Assembly: GCA_039704465.1 (NCBI GenBank)
Contig: JASFAU010000017.1
Location: 248,001-312,000, forward strand
Reading direction: 5' to 3'
DNA length: 64,000 nucleotides
Origin: Plasmodiophora brassicae
Taxonomy: Eukaryota > Endomyxa > Phytomyxea > Plasmodiophorida > Plasmodiophoridae
Positions within the stretch are counted from its first letter, which is position 1. Each line of letters begins with the position of its first letter. This document shows, piece by piece, positions 19,395 to 29,565 of the stretch. The notes under the pieces were generated by a model. The model did no database searches and was not told the origin of the DNA. It saw only the letters and a list, made by a program, of their open reading frames with translations. Made by a program: the position numbers and the translations under genes.

Positions 19395-21050
19395 ATGACA
19401 GGATTTCCGTTACTACGAGATGCCATATGCACAAGTACAACTACGGCGGTACTATCGGCAATTGCTAACGACACCCTATTAGGACAAGAGTACGACACAT
19501 GGGATGGGGAGGGCGATGGCTGGACCCCCCTCGGATTAGTGGAAAAGACCCTCTCTGAATACATGCCCAGAGCGTACACGGACGTCCACCCAAAAGTAAA
19601 AATCGACGAGCAGATACTAGAAAACCTCTACCGAGTCCAATTCCACACAAGTTCTAGAGCAGAGGCTATAGACAAACACCTTGCAGGGGAACTACTACCG
19701 CAAGAAGCTCCAGTAGAAATATGGACTGACGGAAGCCTTACACCGGGAGAAAATGCAGGGGCAGCCGCCCTGTATATTGATAACAGGACCGACCCGCCTA
19801 CAGAGGAAGTAAGGGAAACTGCACTTAGCTCCATCATAGTGCAATCCAGTTACGAGACGGAACTCATTGCACTAGGATGTGGCCTGGACACAGCCGCCGA
19901 ACAAGACGTCAAAGACACCAAAGTACACATATTTTCGGACTCTTTATCGTGGATCAAACAACTACAGGCCCTCCCAACAAGACCCAAAAGGGTACATGAC
20001 GAGGTGGCAGCCTGCGCAGATAAACTGGCCCAACTGGTAGCGAACAACAATGAGGTACACGTACACTTCATCCCTAGCCACGTCCCATTACCGAAAGACG
20101 AGCCAGCTCCGAGCAGCAAGATGGAAAGCGAAACCACGGACGACACCGAAGCACAAAGCGACTGCGGAAGCACACAAGACCTGAGCCCAGTGCGGAAACA
20201 AAACCATAACCGAGAACCACCTGTAGAAAACCGCAAGGACCTATCGGAAGCAGACGGTGAAAAAATGAATGACTGTACCAACTCGCAACCCCTGTATCTT
20301 ACACTGAAAGAAATCCAAAACCAGACACCGCCCTCTCCTACCAACTACGACCATACCGACACGGACAGTAGCAGTGAGAATCTAATACCCGCCTACGTAG
20401 ACAAAACCCACCCCATCCAAATAGAGCCCAGCGAGCCCAACGACTCTGATTGCAGCAGCGACGATGACTCAGACTCGGACTCCGCCACCCCCCGCAGAAG
20501 GAAATTCCTTGAAATAGGGCACAGCGAAGAAATCGACAAACTAGCCAAACGGGCGGCCAAGAAAGGTATATGCGGAGTTGAACACTCCCCATTCATATCC
20601 TCCTACAAACTCCATTTGAGACGCATGGCAGCCGACCGATTAGAAGATCATCTAAAGAACAACATCAAAGAAAGCAAATGGGAAGACTATCCCAACCGAC
20701 AACGATATCGAGACGACGCAAAAAACATAGCATACGACAGCAGAAAAATCCATACTCACCCCCTGCTGAATCGCGCCCGCTCGGGACACTGCGGCGCACG
20801 GCAGCACCTCTATAACATCAGCCAAGACTTGGCCGGAGAGTCATCTCAATGCCGGCACTGCGGGAACGCAGCCGAAACCATCGAGCATCAACTCTTGCAC
20901 TGCACCGCATTACATCACAAACTACAACAAGAACGCGACGCATACGCGAGACTGTGGAAAAACTCCTTCACAGAAGCCCTCTGGAAATATGAAGACGAGA
21001 TGACTAACATTCTCAAGTCTGCAAAGAACAAAAAGTGCCTATACATCTAA
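19395..21050 (+). pseudogene. LINE RNase H and C-terminal zinc region (551 codons open)
   Basis: Continuation of the interrupted LINE polyprotein. RNase H: VEIWTDGSLTPGENAGAAALY (Asp), SYETELIALGCGLD (Glu), VHIFSDSLSWIKQL (Asp), and HFIPSHVPLPKDE. A D/S-rich linker (about residues 245-370) splits the RNase H end motif from KLAKRAAKKG. The C-terminus has CRHCGNAAETIEHQLLHC, the CCHC motif usual after RNase H in I-like LINEs. The ATG at 19395 is internal; the true frame began upstream of the insertion. Confidence 0.85.
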
Positions 21051-21543
21051 CAAACACGCCAAGACCACAACACCACCCAGAACGAAGAACAAAGCCGTGC
21101 TGATATGCGACCAACGAGATCTCGCGGTGCAGGTTACCCTGCCCCGCCAAGGCCACAGGGCCTAAATGTTATGGGTGCCCGACAGCCCAGTAAGTGTCGT
21201 TTAGGAGTTTTCTTAGGGGATCACTTGAGCAGGTTGGAAGGCGAAGGGGCGCCTGTAAAACAGGTGACCACCTCCCACGTGGGGGTGGATGTCGTCAGTA
21301 GTGCAGCCAGATCTACCACAGTGAGGAAGATCAAAGTCTACGAACCTGTGGGGTGCTCTTTGAGCCCTCAGACTCGCCCCGGAGTCGCCAACCTGCGAGA
21401 TCCCAGCACAAAGGTGACAGGCCGGCACTGCCAGGCCGGGAGAAGCTGCCGTTCTGGAAGCGATCCTACGGTCCTCGGAACCGAAACCGAGGCGCCTGCC
21501 TGAAAAGCGCGAAACACAAATAAACTAAACTAAACTAAACTAA
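21051..21543 (+). other. LINE 3' untranslated region and tandem tail
   Basis: Non-coding GC-rich 3' UTR ending in repeated CTAAA units (AAATAAACTAAACTAAACTAAACTAA, about 21517-21543). Such short tandem tails replace poly(A) in I-like LINEs. The 12-bp target duplication follows at 21544-21555. Confidence 0.8.
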
Positions 21544-21555
21544 ATATATGACAAC

Positions 21556-22058
21556 CCGTCTCCCTCCAAATGGCAGCCTATCACAACCAGTCTACCTTTT
21601 ATTGGGTTCGTCCAGCTGGCCTGGCTCGGTTTCTTGGTAAACGTACGTAGTTGGAAAGCGTTATAAGTGGGCATATATATAATGCTTCACAGTTGGGGCA
21701 ACTGGCATGGTTCGTAAGCTTGAAATTGGCAGAATGTGTGTACCGACATCATCTGTCCATTTACCTCCTCGTGTCGCTACTACTGGAGCAATGGTACGAG
21801 AAGCAGAAGGTCGGGAAGTTCCACAGGCGATCCACAACCGTCAGGAAGACGTCCGCGCGCAGGATGGAGCGACCACTGTCCATGTAGTTCAGATCTCTAG
21901 ACTCACTGAGCAGGGTGCACTGGTTGCAGGGGGAGGTACGCACGTACCCGCAACGCGCGAGGACAGCATTCGAACATGAGTTCGCAACGGGAGTTGGTAT
22001 TCTACTGTTTTGTAGTATATGGCAGATGTATTGCCGAACGGTCGGGATCTCGATTCCA
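21556..22058. other. Right flank of the LINE, no assigned gene
   Basis: A plus-strand frame at 21573-21650 (MAAYHNQSTFYWV…) followed by possible splice signals and a hydrophobic frame at 21690-21800 could be the pre-insertion host gene, but no family match or convincing gene model emerged. Confidence 0.25.
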
Positions 22059-23438
22059 TTAGAGGTCCGGCAGACTCAGCAAACTAACGATGACATCGTA
22101 TCCCAGGAAACGTGCCAAATCCACCGGAGTTAGATTGTAGATGTCTGGCTGACAGGTGTTGATCCCGGGACGGCTCAGCAACCGTTCGACGACAACGGTA
22201 TTGTTTTCAACAACAGCCCAGTGCAGAGGTGCCCGCCGATGTTCCTTGTCAATAGCATTAACCTGAACATCACCGATCGCAATGAGATGGTCCACGATGC
22301 GGCGATTGTTGTTCAGCACGGCAATGTGCAACGGTGTGAACATGTTCTGGTCCACGGCATCGGCTTCAGCGCCGTGCTTCAGCAGCTAATTCTTGAAGAG
22401 GCGAATGTCTCCCCTTGCCGCGACACGATGCAGTGCTGTACCACGATCATCTGCTGCATTGATTTCAGTTCGTCCGTCCTCCAACAGCAACTCGAAGGCG
22501 GCACTGTGCCCCTGATCTAGGGCTCGGAGCAGTGGCGTCCTGCCTGATTTATCAACCGCATTGACCTCAAGCCAAGGGCATAACAGCAACAACTGGATGA
22601 CACGAAGGTGTCCAAATTCTGCCGCCAGATGCAGGGGCGTGGACCCACCAATGTTGTCGCCCTCGTTGACTTGAACCTCGGGGCCATTCCTCAGTAACTC
22701 AACAATAGAATCTTCTCCATTGCGTGCCGCCCAGTGGAGCAAGGTCTGGCCAAAGTTGTCCCAAGGGACGTTATGAACAACGAGCCCCACATTACCTTCG
22801 TATGCAAGGTGGCTGTAAATGCTATCGACGATCTCCTGCTGTCTTTCGTCGATCGCTACCTGATAAAGCCGCACAATGCCAGGGACGTTTCCAACCACAT
22901 CATTGATGGCCTCCAGGGACAGCATGCCACGTATGGCGGCGACATCGCCGCAAGTGCGTTTGGAGGATCCAATAAACGTCACGAGAATGCAAACGTCGAG
23001 GTCTCTTGCGGCTGTGAACACACGGGCCTGGGCCTCTGATCTGGTTCCATCGTTGTCAGTTGCACGTTCGAATTCCACATAGCCACATCGAAACGTGGAA
23101 CGCCGTCAACCTATTGTACGTCCGTTAGTTGCCACCAGTAATAATAATCAATAATGTGGAAATACCGTGCCCAAATACGGGACTGTGTTGATGAAGTTGA
23201 CCAACACGATCAGTTCGGCGTTGGCGACGGTCTCAAGGAACAGATGACCTTCTTCTTGTTTGCGACGACGTTCTAGATACCCTGAGAGAGCAACGCCACG
23301 CGACGTGTCGACCTCATGGCATACGTTGCCGTCGGAGGGGCATAACGTGAACGAGTGATCAGTAGCGCCGCCACTGACTGCAGCGAGCGCAACTATGAAC
23401 GCTATCAGGGTGCGAGTTTCCTTGGCCGTCATCGGCAT
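22059..23438 (-). CDS. Secreted ankyrin-repeat protein with an internal TAG
   Basis: The ATG at 23438 precedes a signal peptide (LIAFIVALAAVSGGATDHS). Exon 1 runs to about 23165; an intron of roughly 120-150 nt follows and exon 2 opens near 23080-23040. About five ankyrin units are visible: TLLHWAARNGEDSIVELLRN, STPLHLAAEFGHLRVIQLLL, RTPLLRALDQGHSAAFELLL, TALHRVAARGDIRLFKN, then FTPLHIAVLNNNRRIVDHLI and APLHWAVVENNTVVVERLLS. A single in-frame TAG (22386-22388) separates the fourth and fifth units, while the repeat consensus continues unbroken in the same frame after it. So this is either a young nonsense mutation, a sequencing error, or readthrough. Ends at 22059. A secreted ankyrin protein would fit an effector, which is inference. 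Confidence 0.65.
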
Positions 23439-24727
23439 CCTATTCGTGAAGGCTGCAACGATACTCTTGCGTGGTTCTTGATGACGATTGAGGCCTGTTG
23501 TAGGTCTTCGGAGTTCGCATGACGCCAACCCGTAGTCCGGGACTGGCTGCGCGGGGCGCAGAAACATTAAGGCGATGGTCCCTATACAGACATCCTATTC
23601 TTAGAATCGTCACCCAACATGTTTCTGTAAATCATCGCCCATCGGCATCGTTCCGATGGTCAAAACGGGTGTTCTGCGCTACCTTGTGCGTTCTCAGGAG
23701 CGTCCATTGCCAACGACGGGGGTTTTGACACGACGCTTTCCAAATGGAACAGGTTCGCTACTAATTAACTGGACGTTGATGAGGGAGGAGGAAGCTGCGG
23801 TGCAAGTAATTTCATCAACGTTTAGATTTGCATGTACGTGTATCGTATGTACAGCATATACAGCAGCACCTATGATGTTGTTCGCGGTCATCACCCCAGT
23901 CTTGACGCAGCCCGCCAAGTTTACGGATCCGTTCCGGACAAGCACAGCCAACTGTCCCGCCAGACCAGTCGTGTGCTTCCAAGAATAGATCGCGGACTTC
24001 CGGACTCTGGAGACCGTCAGGGACTCCGGAGACGCAGTGGTGTGAGGACTGTCGTGCAGTGCAATACACGGATAACAACCGCGACGGACTCGCCAGCCCG
24101 TCAGTGACAAGTGGAGGGCGTAAAGCCAGACGGCCCGAAAACCAGACAGGCAATCAGCAAGAGAGACAGACTTCAGAGAGACAGCAGCCAGCTTCTGAAT
24201 TACGCGAACGTCTCGAAGTTTGAACGACGACGTGACAGCTAGCATGAATCCAAAGGGTTACAAATATGATGACGACATGGTACGTTGCAACGAGGTTGTC
24301 TAGGTAAGCAGGAATTCCATGGTCCTCGAATCCTACGATGGAGCACGCGAAGAGCTAGCTGTTACTGTGTACAGCGTGGCCCTGCTGAACGAAAGCGTCA
24401 CGCGGAACTACACGCCTTGCGGAATGACAACGCTGCATTGGCAGTCAACGGTCACTGTAAATTCAAGTTTCGTTGGTGCATATGTGCTTGCTTTCAATTT
24501 GGCTTCTGGTGATATCGACGCGAGGCACGCCACGCAAGAATCAACGTTGCACGATCAAGCAGGTGCACTGGATAACACAGGCGCAGTTCACTACTTCATT
24601 GCTTGTTGTCGAAACCGCAGTTAATTCACAACGATCAGCCCATGTGGAGGGCGGTGTAAAACAGTGAAGCAATCTTGCAATCCAACCAGAAATTCAATCT
24701 TGGCGGACGCGACGATCGCCAGACGGT
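23439..24727. other. Unassigned region with scattered open frames
   Basis: Plus-strand frames at 23656-23988 (a hydrophobic stretch, ICTCIVCTAYTAAPMMLFAVI-like) and 24319-24624 (with N-x-S/T sites) and a minus-strand frame at 23694-24245 compete. None shows a domain, and I could not build a spliced model. Possibly one unrecognised secreted or membrane protein on the plus strand. Confidence 0.25.
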
Positions 24728-24789
24728 TTACTTACTGAATAGTACACTCATGGCATGGGGGTGTCGGCGTCGGCCGGTGATCACACATC

Positions 24790-25560
24790 GATCAGTACCC
24801 ACGCTGCCAGCGGACCGTCGTTCATGGCCGAACTGACCGCGATCGTCGTCGTGATTCCAGGGTGCAGAATCCGGACATCCTGTTGGCGTCGAACTATACG
24901 CCCACCTGCTCCAGAAGGACGCCCACCTGGTCTTCGCGGTAACGGCCTCTGGAAGTTTGTTGCAATTCGCTGACATGACGATGCCGAAGGTCGTTGCAAT
25001 TCGCTGACGTAACGATGACGAAAGTTGTCGAGCAAGTGGCCAAAAGACCGACAGGGGACGTCCGGTCGCGGAAGGATGGCAACCGTTACGACGGTTTGCT
25101 GTCGTCAGCGGCCTGGAGGAATAAGGCCCGCATCCGACTCCATCGACATGTTCGCCTAACTCATTGAGGTCTTTGCAGACCGCATCGTACGACATGTGCG
25201 ACTACGCGTTCGTGCGTATCTGCTATGCCCCGTCGTGCTGTACGTCTGGGATCAGTGAATCTTGTCCCGATGGCAGATGCGCTTTAGCCCTGCGCCGCGG
25301 TCGTCGTGTGCCTGCGCTCAACGCTCCGCAAGGTCCACGTCTGGCGCTCCGCCTGCATCGAGATACCCTAACGGGAGAGTGTGCCGGCCAGTGTCCATAG
25401 CCGGCTGCAAGTTCGCGAGCAATCAAGAGCATGGGCCCATATTTGCAGCAGCGTGCGTTCCAACAGGCGGTTTCGTTGCTGCACCCAATGTCGCGACGAG
25501 CACCGGCGTTGCTCGACGGCCTGGCCGGCATTCTGCCCTCCCAGCCCGCGATCGAAAACA
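24790..25560 (+). pseudogene. Decayed copy of the TBC-like gene at 36.3-37.4 kb
   Basis: Nucleotide similarity to 36600-37410 is patchy but obvious: CCCACGCTGCC…CCGTCGTTCATGG at 24795, CCGTTACGACGGTT…GTCAGCGGCCT at 25082, ACATGTGCGACTACGCGTTCGTGC at 25192, and GCATGGG…GCAGCGTGCGTTCCAAC at 25430. The reading frame conserved in the other copy is broken here by several indels and in-frame stops. A 33-bp unit beginning GTTGCAATTCGCTGAC is tandemly duplicated at 24959-25026. Confidence 0.55.
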
Positions 25561-25964
25561 ACCCGAAGTACCTGACGGTTCTAAGCAAATTCGACAGCGA
25601 CGACGGCGCGCGTAACGTCAAAATGGACACATGGAGGCGGCTTGTGCAACACGTTGGCCTTTGGGTCCAGTTCATCCGCCGTCGTTTCCATCATTTGCCG
25701 GCCGCGGCACTCGGTACTGACGGTCGGGCGTCGTCGGCCGCGACTACGATTTCGTCGGCCAGTCCACGCGTACGTGCTTCACCCTTGTTCGGATTCCAGC
25801 GCCGACTGTGTCGTGCTCGCCGCGCGCCCGTCGACAGGTAAACATTACAAACTCGACGTCGCCTGGTTGGTCGTCGGGCGGTAGTGACGACTGCTATAAT
25901 GTCTACCACTGCGTTTCATCTCAATTAGTCCCATCGTGCAATGTACTTCGAAAGTAAAGTCCTA

Positions 25965-27019
25965 CAGTGATTACCGTAATTAGTCTGTATGCGCAATTAG
26001 TGTTAGTTCATAATTAGTGTGATACACACTATTCAGGGTCGGGTGCTCTTGGCACACCTCAGTATATATAGTACAACACTGGTAAATACATGCGAAATGT
26101 ACCATGAAAATTCAAATTTCATTATGTAAGTACATTAAGGAACGACTTCGCCTTCAAAATGGTTGCGATGTTTTGCAACAATCGCCTGGAGCTCGGGTGA
26201 TAGCTGCTGGATGCGCCATTCGCCGGTGACATCCTTGGACAAACCGCACCGGATCATCGCCTTGCGAGCATACTTGAGCCCATTCGCATCGCGACAGGAG
26301 TCCACGTACTTGACCGAATCAGCAGCAAGTTTGAGAAAGAACGTTTTGCCCGGATTCTTGAGTGCCCCCGACACCCGTTGCCTGCTGTTCGCATTGGGCT
26401 GGACCTGAACTCGTTGGGAAACATGCGAATCGTCCGAGCGAACAGGCCTGGCTTTCGTCGTCGATCATCCACTTCACGACCCTGATTCTTGACTGCTGGG
26501 TACAGAGGTGCTGCAGTTTTCTCTTACGTGCCGAATCGTTGCGGGCATTCGCATCATCATCTTCAATCCTAACCTCCTCTTCGGCGCCGTCGCCTTGCTG
26601 CTGTTCCGGTTCTCGTGGCACTTGATCATGCGGCTGCCGATGCTGCTGATGCAGCTGCGATCGAGCAAACGCGGCAGCAAGAGGTGACGCAGAGAAGACA
26701 GACAACGCTTGTGACGATGACGTCGCTGGAGCCATCCGCGTATCTCACGTGAACAAACAGAGTGCAATCATTTCCGGGTCCCTGCGGGCTCAGCGGCCAG
26801 CACGTGCGGCGTCCGTGGGGACTGGCTCGCACTGCGGCGCTGCGTATGCCTATACACACTAATTACGTGTGAAAATAAATAGTGTGTATCACAGTATTCA
26901 TGCCAGCACCTATATAGTGTTAATTCGCATTTAGTGTTATACACACTAATCAAGGGTTGAGCCTCTAAAATCGCTAACACCTAATTAGTCTGATACAGAC
27001 TAATTACGGTAATCACTGT
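25965..27019. mobile_element. Tc1/mariner-like DNA transposon (1055 bp) with unusual internal ORF
   Basis: Terminal inverted repeats begin CAGTGATTACCGTAATTAGT (25965) and mirror at the right end (…ATTACGGTAATCACTG, 27019); the perfect match is 26 bp. Both ends are flanked by TA (25963-25964, 27020-27021), and CAGT-ends plus TA duplications are the Tc1/mariner pattern. Subterminal AT-rich repeats of ATTAGTGTGATACACACT type occur several times near each end. No DDE/D transposase was recognised inside; it may be non-autonomous. Confidence 0.75.
26135..26735 (-). pseudogene. Unrecognised protein-coding remnant inside the Tc1-like element
   Basis: Read across two frames on the minus strand: a Gln/Glu-rich start (26735), then RKRKLQHL…RIRVVKWMIDDE, a helix-turn-helix-looking stretch, then after a frame change near 26400 …KNPGKTFFLKLAADSVKYV and …KAMIRCGLSKDVTGEWRIQQL to a stop at 26135. 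Total about 195 residues. The basic N-terminal segment could be a DNA-binding domain, but I cannot assign a transposase family. Confidence 0.35.
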
Positions 27020-27096
27020 AGCTTCGTGAATCTATCACCAGACCACACTGTTATCAGTCAAGCAACGTATATCACCAGTCCAGGCTGAAGTCGTTA

Positions 27097-29382
27097 TCAG
27101 CGACGGTCGAGGAATTCAAGCAGTGACGACTGACTGAACGATCTGCAATGCTGCCGGATGAACGCGGTCATGCGGTTGATGCTTATGGCCACGATACCGC
27201 GGTAGAGGATACTAATTGAGTCGTGATTGCGGGCGAAGTAGAAGTCGTGTCCGAATTGGGCACGTTGCAGTATGTCAACGAATGTGTCCTTGGAGAGATA
27301 ATCACGCGTGCTCACCAGCCGGCAAAAGGCGTCCACTGACGGCAACCTGGCGGCCAGGGTGACCACTATCTGGAACAGCATCTCCAACTGCCCCCTCAAG
27401 CGGTGACGGTACCGATTCCGTTGAGTCAAGAATATTGCGGTGGACATCTCCTCGGCGGCGCAGCGTAGCCAATGGATAACGTTAATCGCAGCCGTATGCA
27501 GGATCGTCCACCGAGCAGGAACGTCGCGGTGCACAACAACCTCAGTAAGAATACCCAGGCGTTGCGCTTGCTCCATGACAATCTCTACAGCAGTCAGATC
27601 CATCATGACAGCCCAGTGGATCGGTGACAACCCGTCATAAAGCTCGAGAAGGAACGCCTGAAGGGCACTGTCGCCTTCGAGAGCGCGGATCGAGTTCAGC
27701 ATTGGGCCGAGCGGTTGGACGCCGATCTTCGACTTCATGAGGTCCGCGTGATGAGGTTTCATTCGCAATACGCGGCGACGTGCTAGATGGCCGATGGTCA
27801 AGGTCATCGAAGCCGGCCATGTCAACAACGCAACTATGCCTCGAGGACTGCCCGCGCAGGCGATCACCGCGACTTCGTAGGCAGACATGGTTCCATTGGC
27901 GGCGGCCACGAGGTTCGTGAGGATGGACATGACGGGTTTGTCGTCGCAGGGATTCCGTTGGCGTAACCAGTGTTCGATACAGGATGCACCAGAAGCTGAA
28001 CGGTTCAGTGCTCCCCAGACCCAGTCCAGGTTTGATGCACGGAGCAGGATCCAATGTACGATATCGCCGGTCATGCAGTTCTTGTGGAAGACAGTGTACC
28101 CGTGTTCGTTAACGTGACGCAGAGCCGCCTGGACGTTGGCGTCGGTGGCGTGTCGCGCTAGATGATCCAAGGTACTGACGGGATGGCGAACACGGCAGAC
28201 GTCGACATTGGTGAGGGCGGCGACACCGGAGCCACTGAGGATCACAGCGCCGTCATCGAACATGGTCAGAGGCATTTCGCTAGGGACCCATGGATCATCG
28301 ACGCTAATCGCACGGATCAGGACACGTCGCTTCCAATCACACTCGTCGAATTGCGCGCCGTATCGTCGACGAAGTGCGTTCAAACAGGGCTTCAGCAGCA
28401 TGGGGTTCTTGTCATCAGCCATTCCGAAATGCTGCCGGTACGATTCGAATTTGTACCATATCGTCAGGTAGATATCGTCCAGGTCCTCGTAATAAGGATG
28501 AAACGTCATAATTTGCTTCGCGAGTGTAGACGCTTCGTGCTTGTCCGGATTCAGGCGTGCGGCAGATATTTCCATTCTAAACAACGTTCCAGACCCCAGC
28601 GTGATGAGCAGGTTGGCCGTGTGGAAGTCATCTGCAGCGACCGCTTCACTCAGGAGTATATCGAAGCGATCTTTCTCGGGTATGGCGACGCCGAGAGTTC
28701 GATCTGTATAATACCTACAAAGATCCGTTCCATGTGCCACCATGACCTTCAGTAGGTCATCGTCCAAGTTGCGATTCCGTCCCGGTAGCTTGATCAGAGT
28801 GTAGATATTGCGGAACGCCAGACCTGATAGGGACACCCGTACCAGGTCGCGGTGGTGTTCAGGAAGCAATTTCAACAGGGCAGCCGTAATCTCATCTCGT
28901 TCATCGTACGGGACGGGGTATACGTTATTCGCAGCAAATATTCTGGATGCTGTTGCCACGTAACTGTCAAAGCCTGCGACATCATGGAACGCGACGTGAT
29001 GCTGGCGAAGGAATCGAAAGGCATACAGAGCTCGTTTCCGGTGCTGGGCGTCGTCGTACAGTTGCGATGTGTGTCGTATAGCAACTCCAAGGGCATACCC
29101 GTCAGCCAATCGCCAATCGACCGCCATCGCCTTGAGCATCATTTCGAAACGGCCCGCAGCAATATCATGTCCAATATTGAACAACTGGTCAAGGAGTAGG
29201 ATCTGGGGACGCAACGGCACCCGGTGACGAAGATATCTGCGCGCCCATTCACCCGATACATAGCGAAGTCGGCAGGGATCCTCGAAGCAGGAGAGAAGTG
29301 TGTCCAGACAGGCTTCTGGTTCGAACAGCGTTTTCCACTGGCGTCGAATGCGCAAAGCGTCCCGAGCGCTAGAAGACAGGAC
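27097..29382 (-). pseudogene. Secreted F-box/ankyrin-like gene, 3' portion (split by Gypsy element)
   Basis: A minus-strand frame of about 760 codons open from the Gypsy junction to the stop at 27097. It begins in the middle of an F-box-like motif and continues as a helical repeat protein with degenerate ankyrin-like units (DGLSPIHWAVMMDLTAVEIV and WTILHTAAINVIHWLRCAA near the C-terminus; CRVRHPVSTLDHLARHAT and NEHGYTVFHKNCMTGDIVHW mid-protein). The missing start is at 35030-35227. Joining the two parts across the element, with one copy of the CAGG duplication removed, gives exactly 828 codons including stop with no frame break, so the gene was intact when interrupted. The longest internal frame still has an ATG at 29355. 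Confidence 0.7.
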
Positions 29383-29386
29383 CAGG

Positions 29387-29565
29387 TGTGCTGAACACGC
29401 GACCTGGGGATTACTTTTAGGTACGCGGTGGCGTTCGCCTCACACTAACAGCAGGACGCTGCCTGTATATATGCAATCGAAACAGCAATGACGTCCGCCA
29501 GCCAACTGCCACGGACTCCGCCACGGCGTATGTAGATTGCGGGAAGTGCGACGCGGTTCGTTACA
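29387..29565 (-). repeat. Gypsy LTR (3' LTR in element orientation)
   Basis: 179 bp, TG…CA termini. The pol stop codon TAA lies in its first bases (29561-29563). Confidence 0.92.

Larger units (their letters stand above)
9199..21543 (+). mobile_element. LINE (EEP-RT-RNase H non-LTR retrotransposon), interrupted by three later insertions
   Basis: Bounded by a perfect 12-bp duplication (9187-9198 and 21544-21555) and ending in a short CTAAA-type tandem tail. Coding order is apurinic-type endonuclease, reverse transcriptase, RNase H, C-terminal CCHC zinc motif, the layout of the I/Tad/Ingi-like superfamily. Subtracting the Copia element (11996-17045 plus one CTTCA), the MITE (17185-17532 plus one TAA) and the direct-repeat element (18203-19362) leaves roughly 5.8 kb, a normal full length. 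The body has at least one in-frame stop (near 17637) and a frameshift (near 18090), so this copy is dead. Because it was inserted by three elements, it is the oldest of the nest. Confidence 0.85.

Noticed and set aside
18590..19579. Long minus-strand frame (329 codons) over the 147-bp tandem repeat, and a 300-codon plus-strand frame
   Set aside because: The repeat length is a multiple of three, so any frame without a stop in one unit stays open in all; the peptides are repetitive, arginine/proline-rich and match no protein.
25642..25909. Plus- and minus-strand frames next to the decayed TBC-like copy
   Set aside because: No similarity to the matching region at 37.4 kb beyond 25560 and no motif; likely non-coding.
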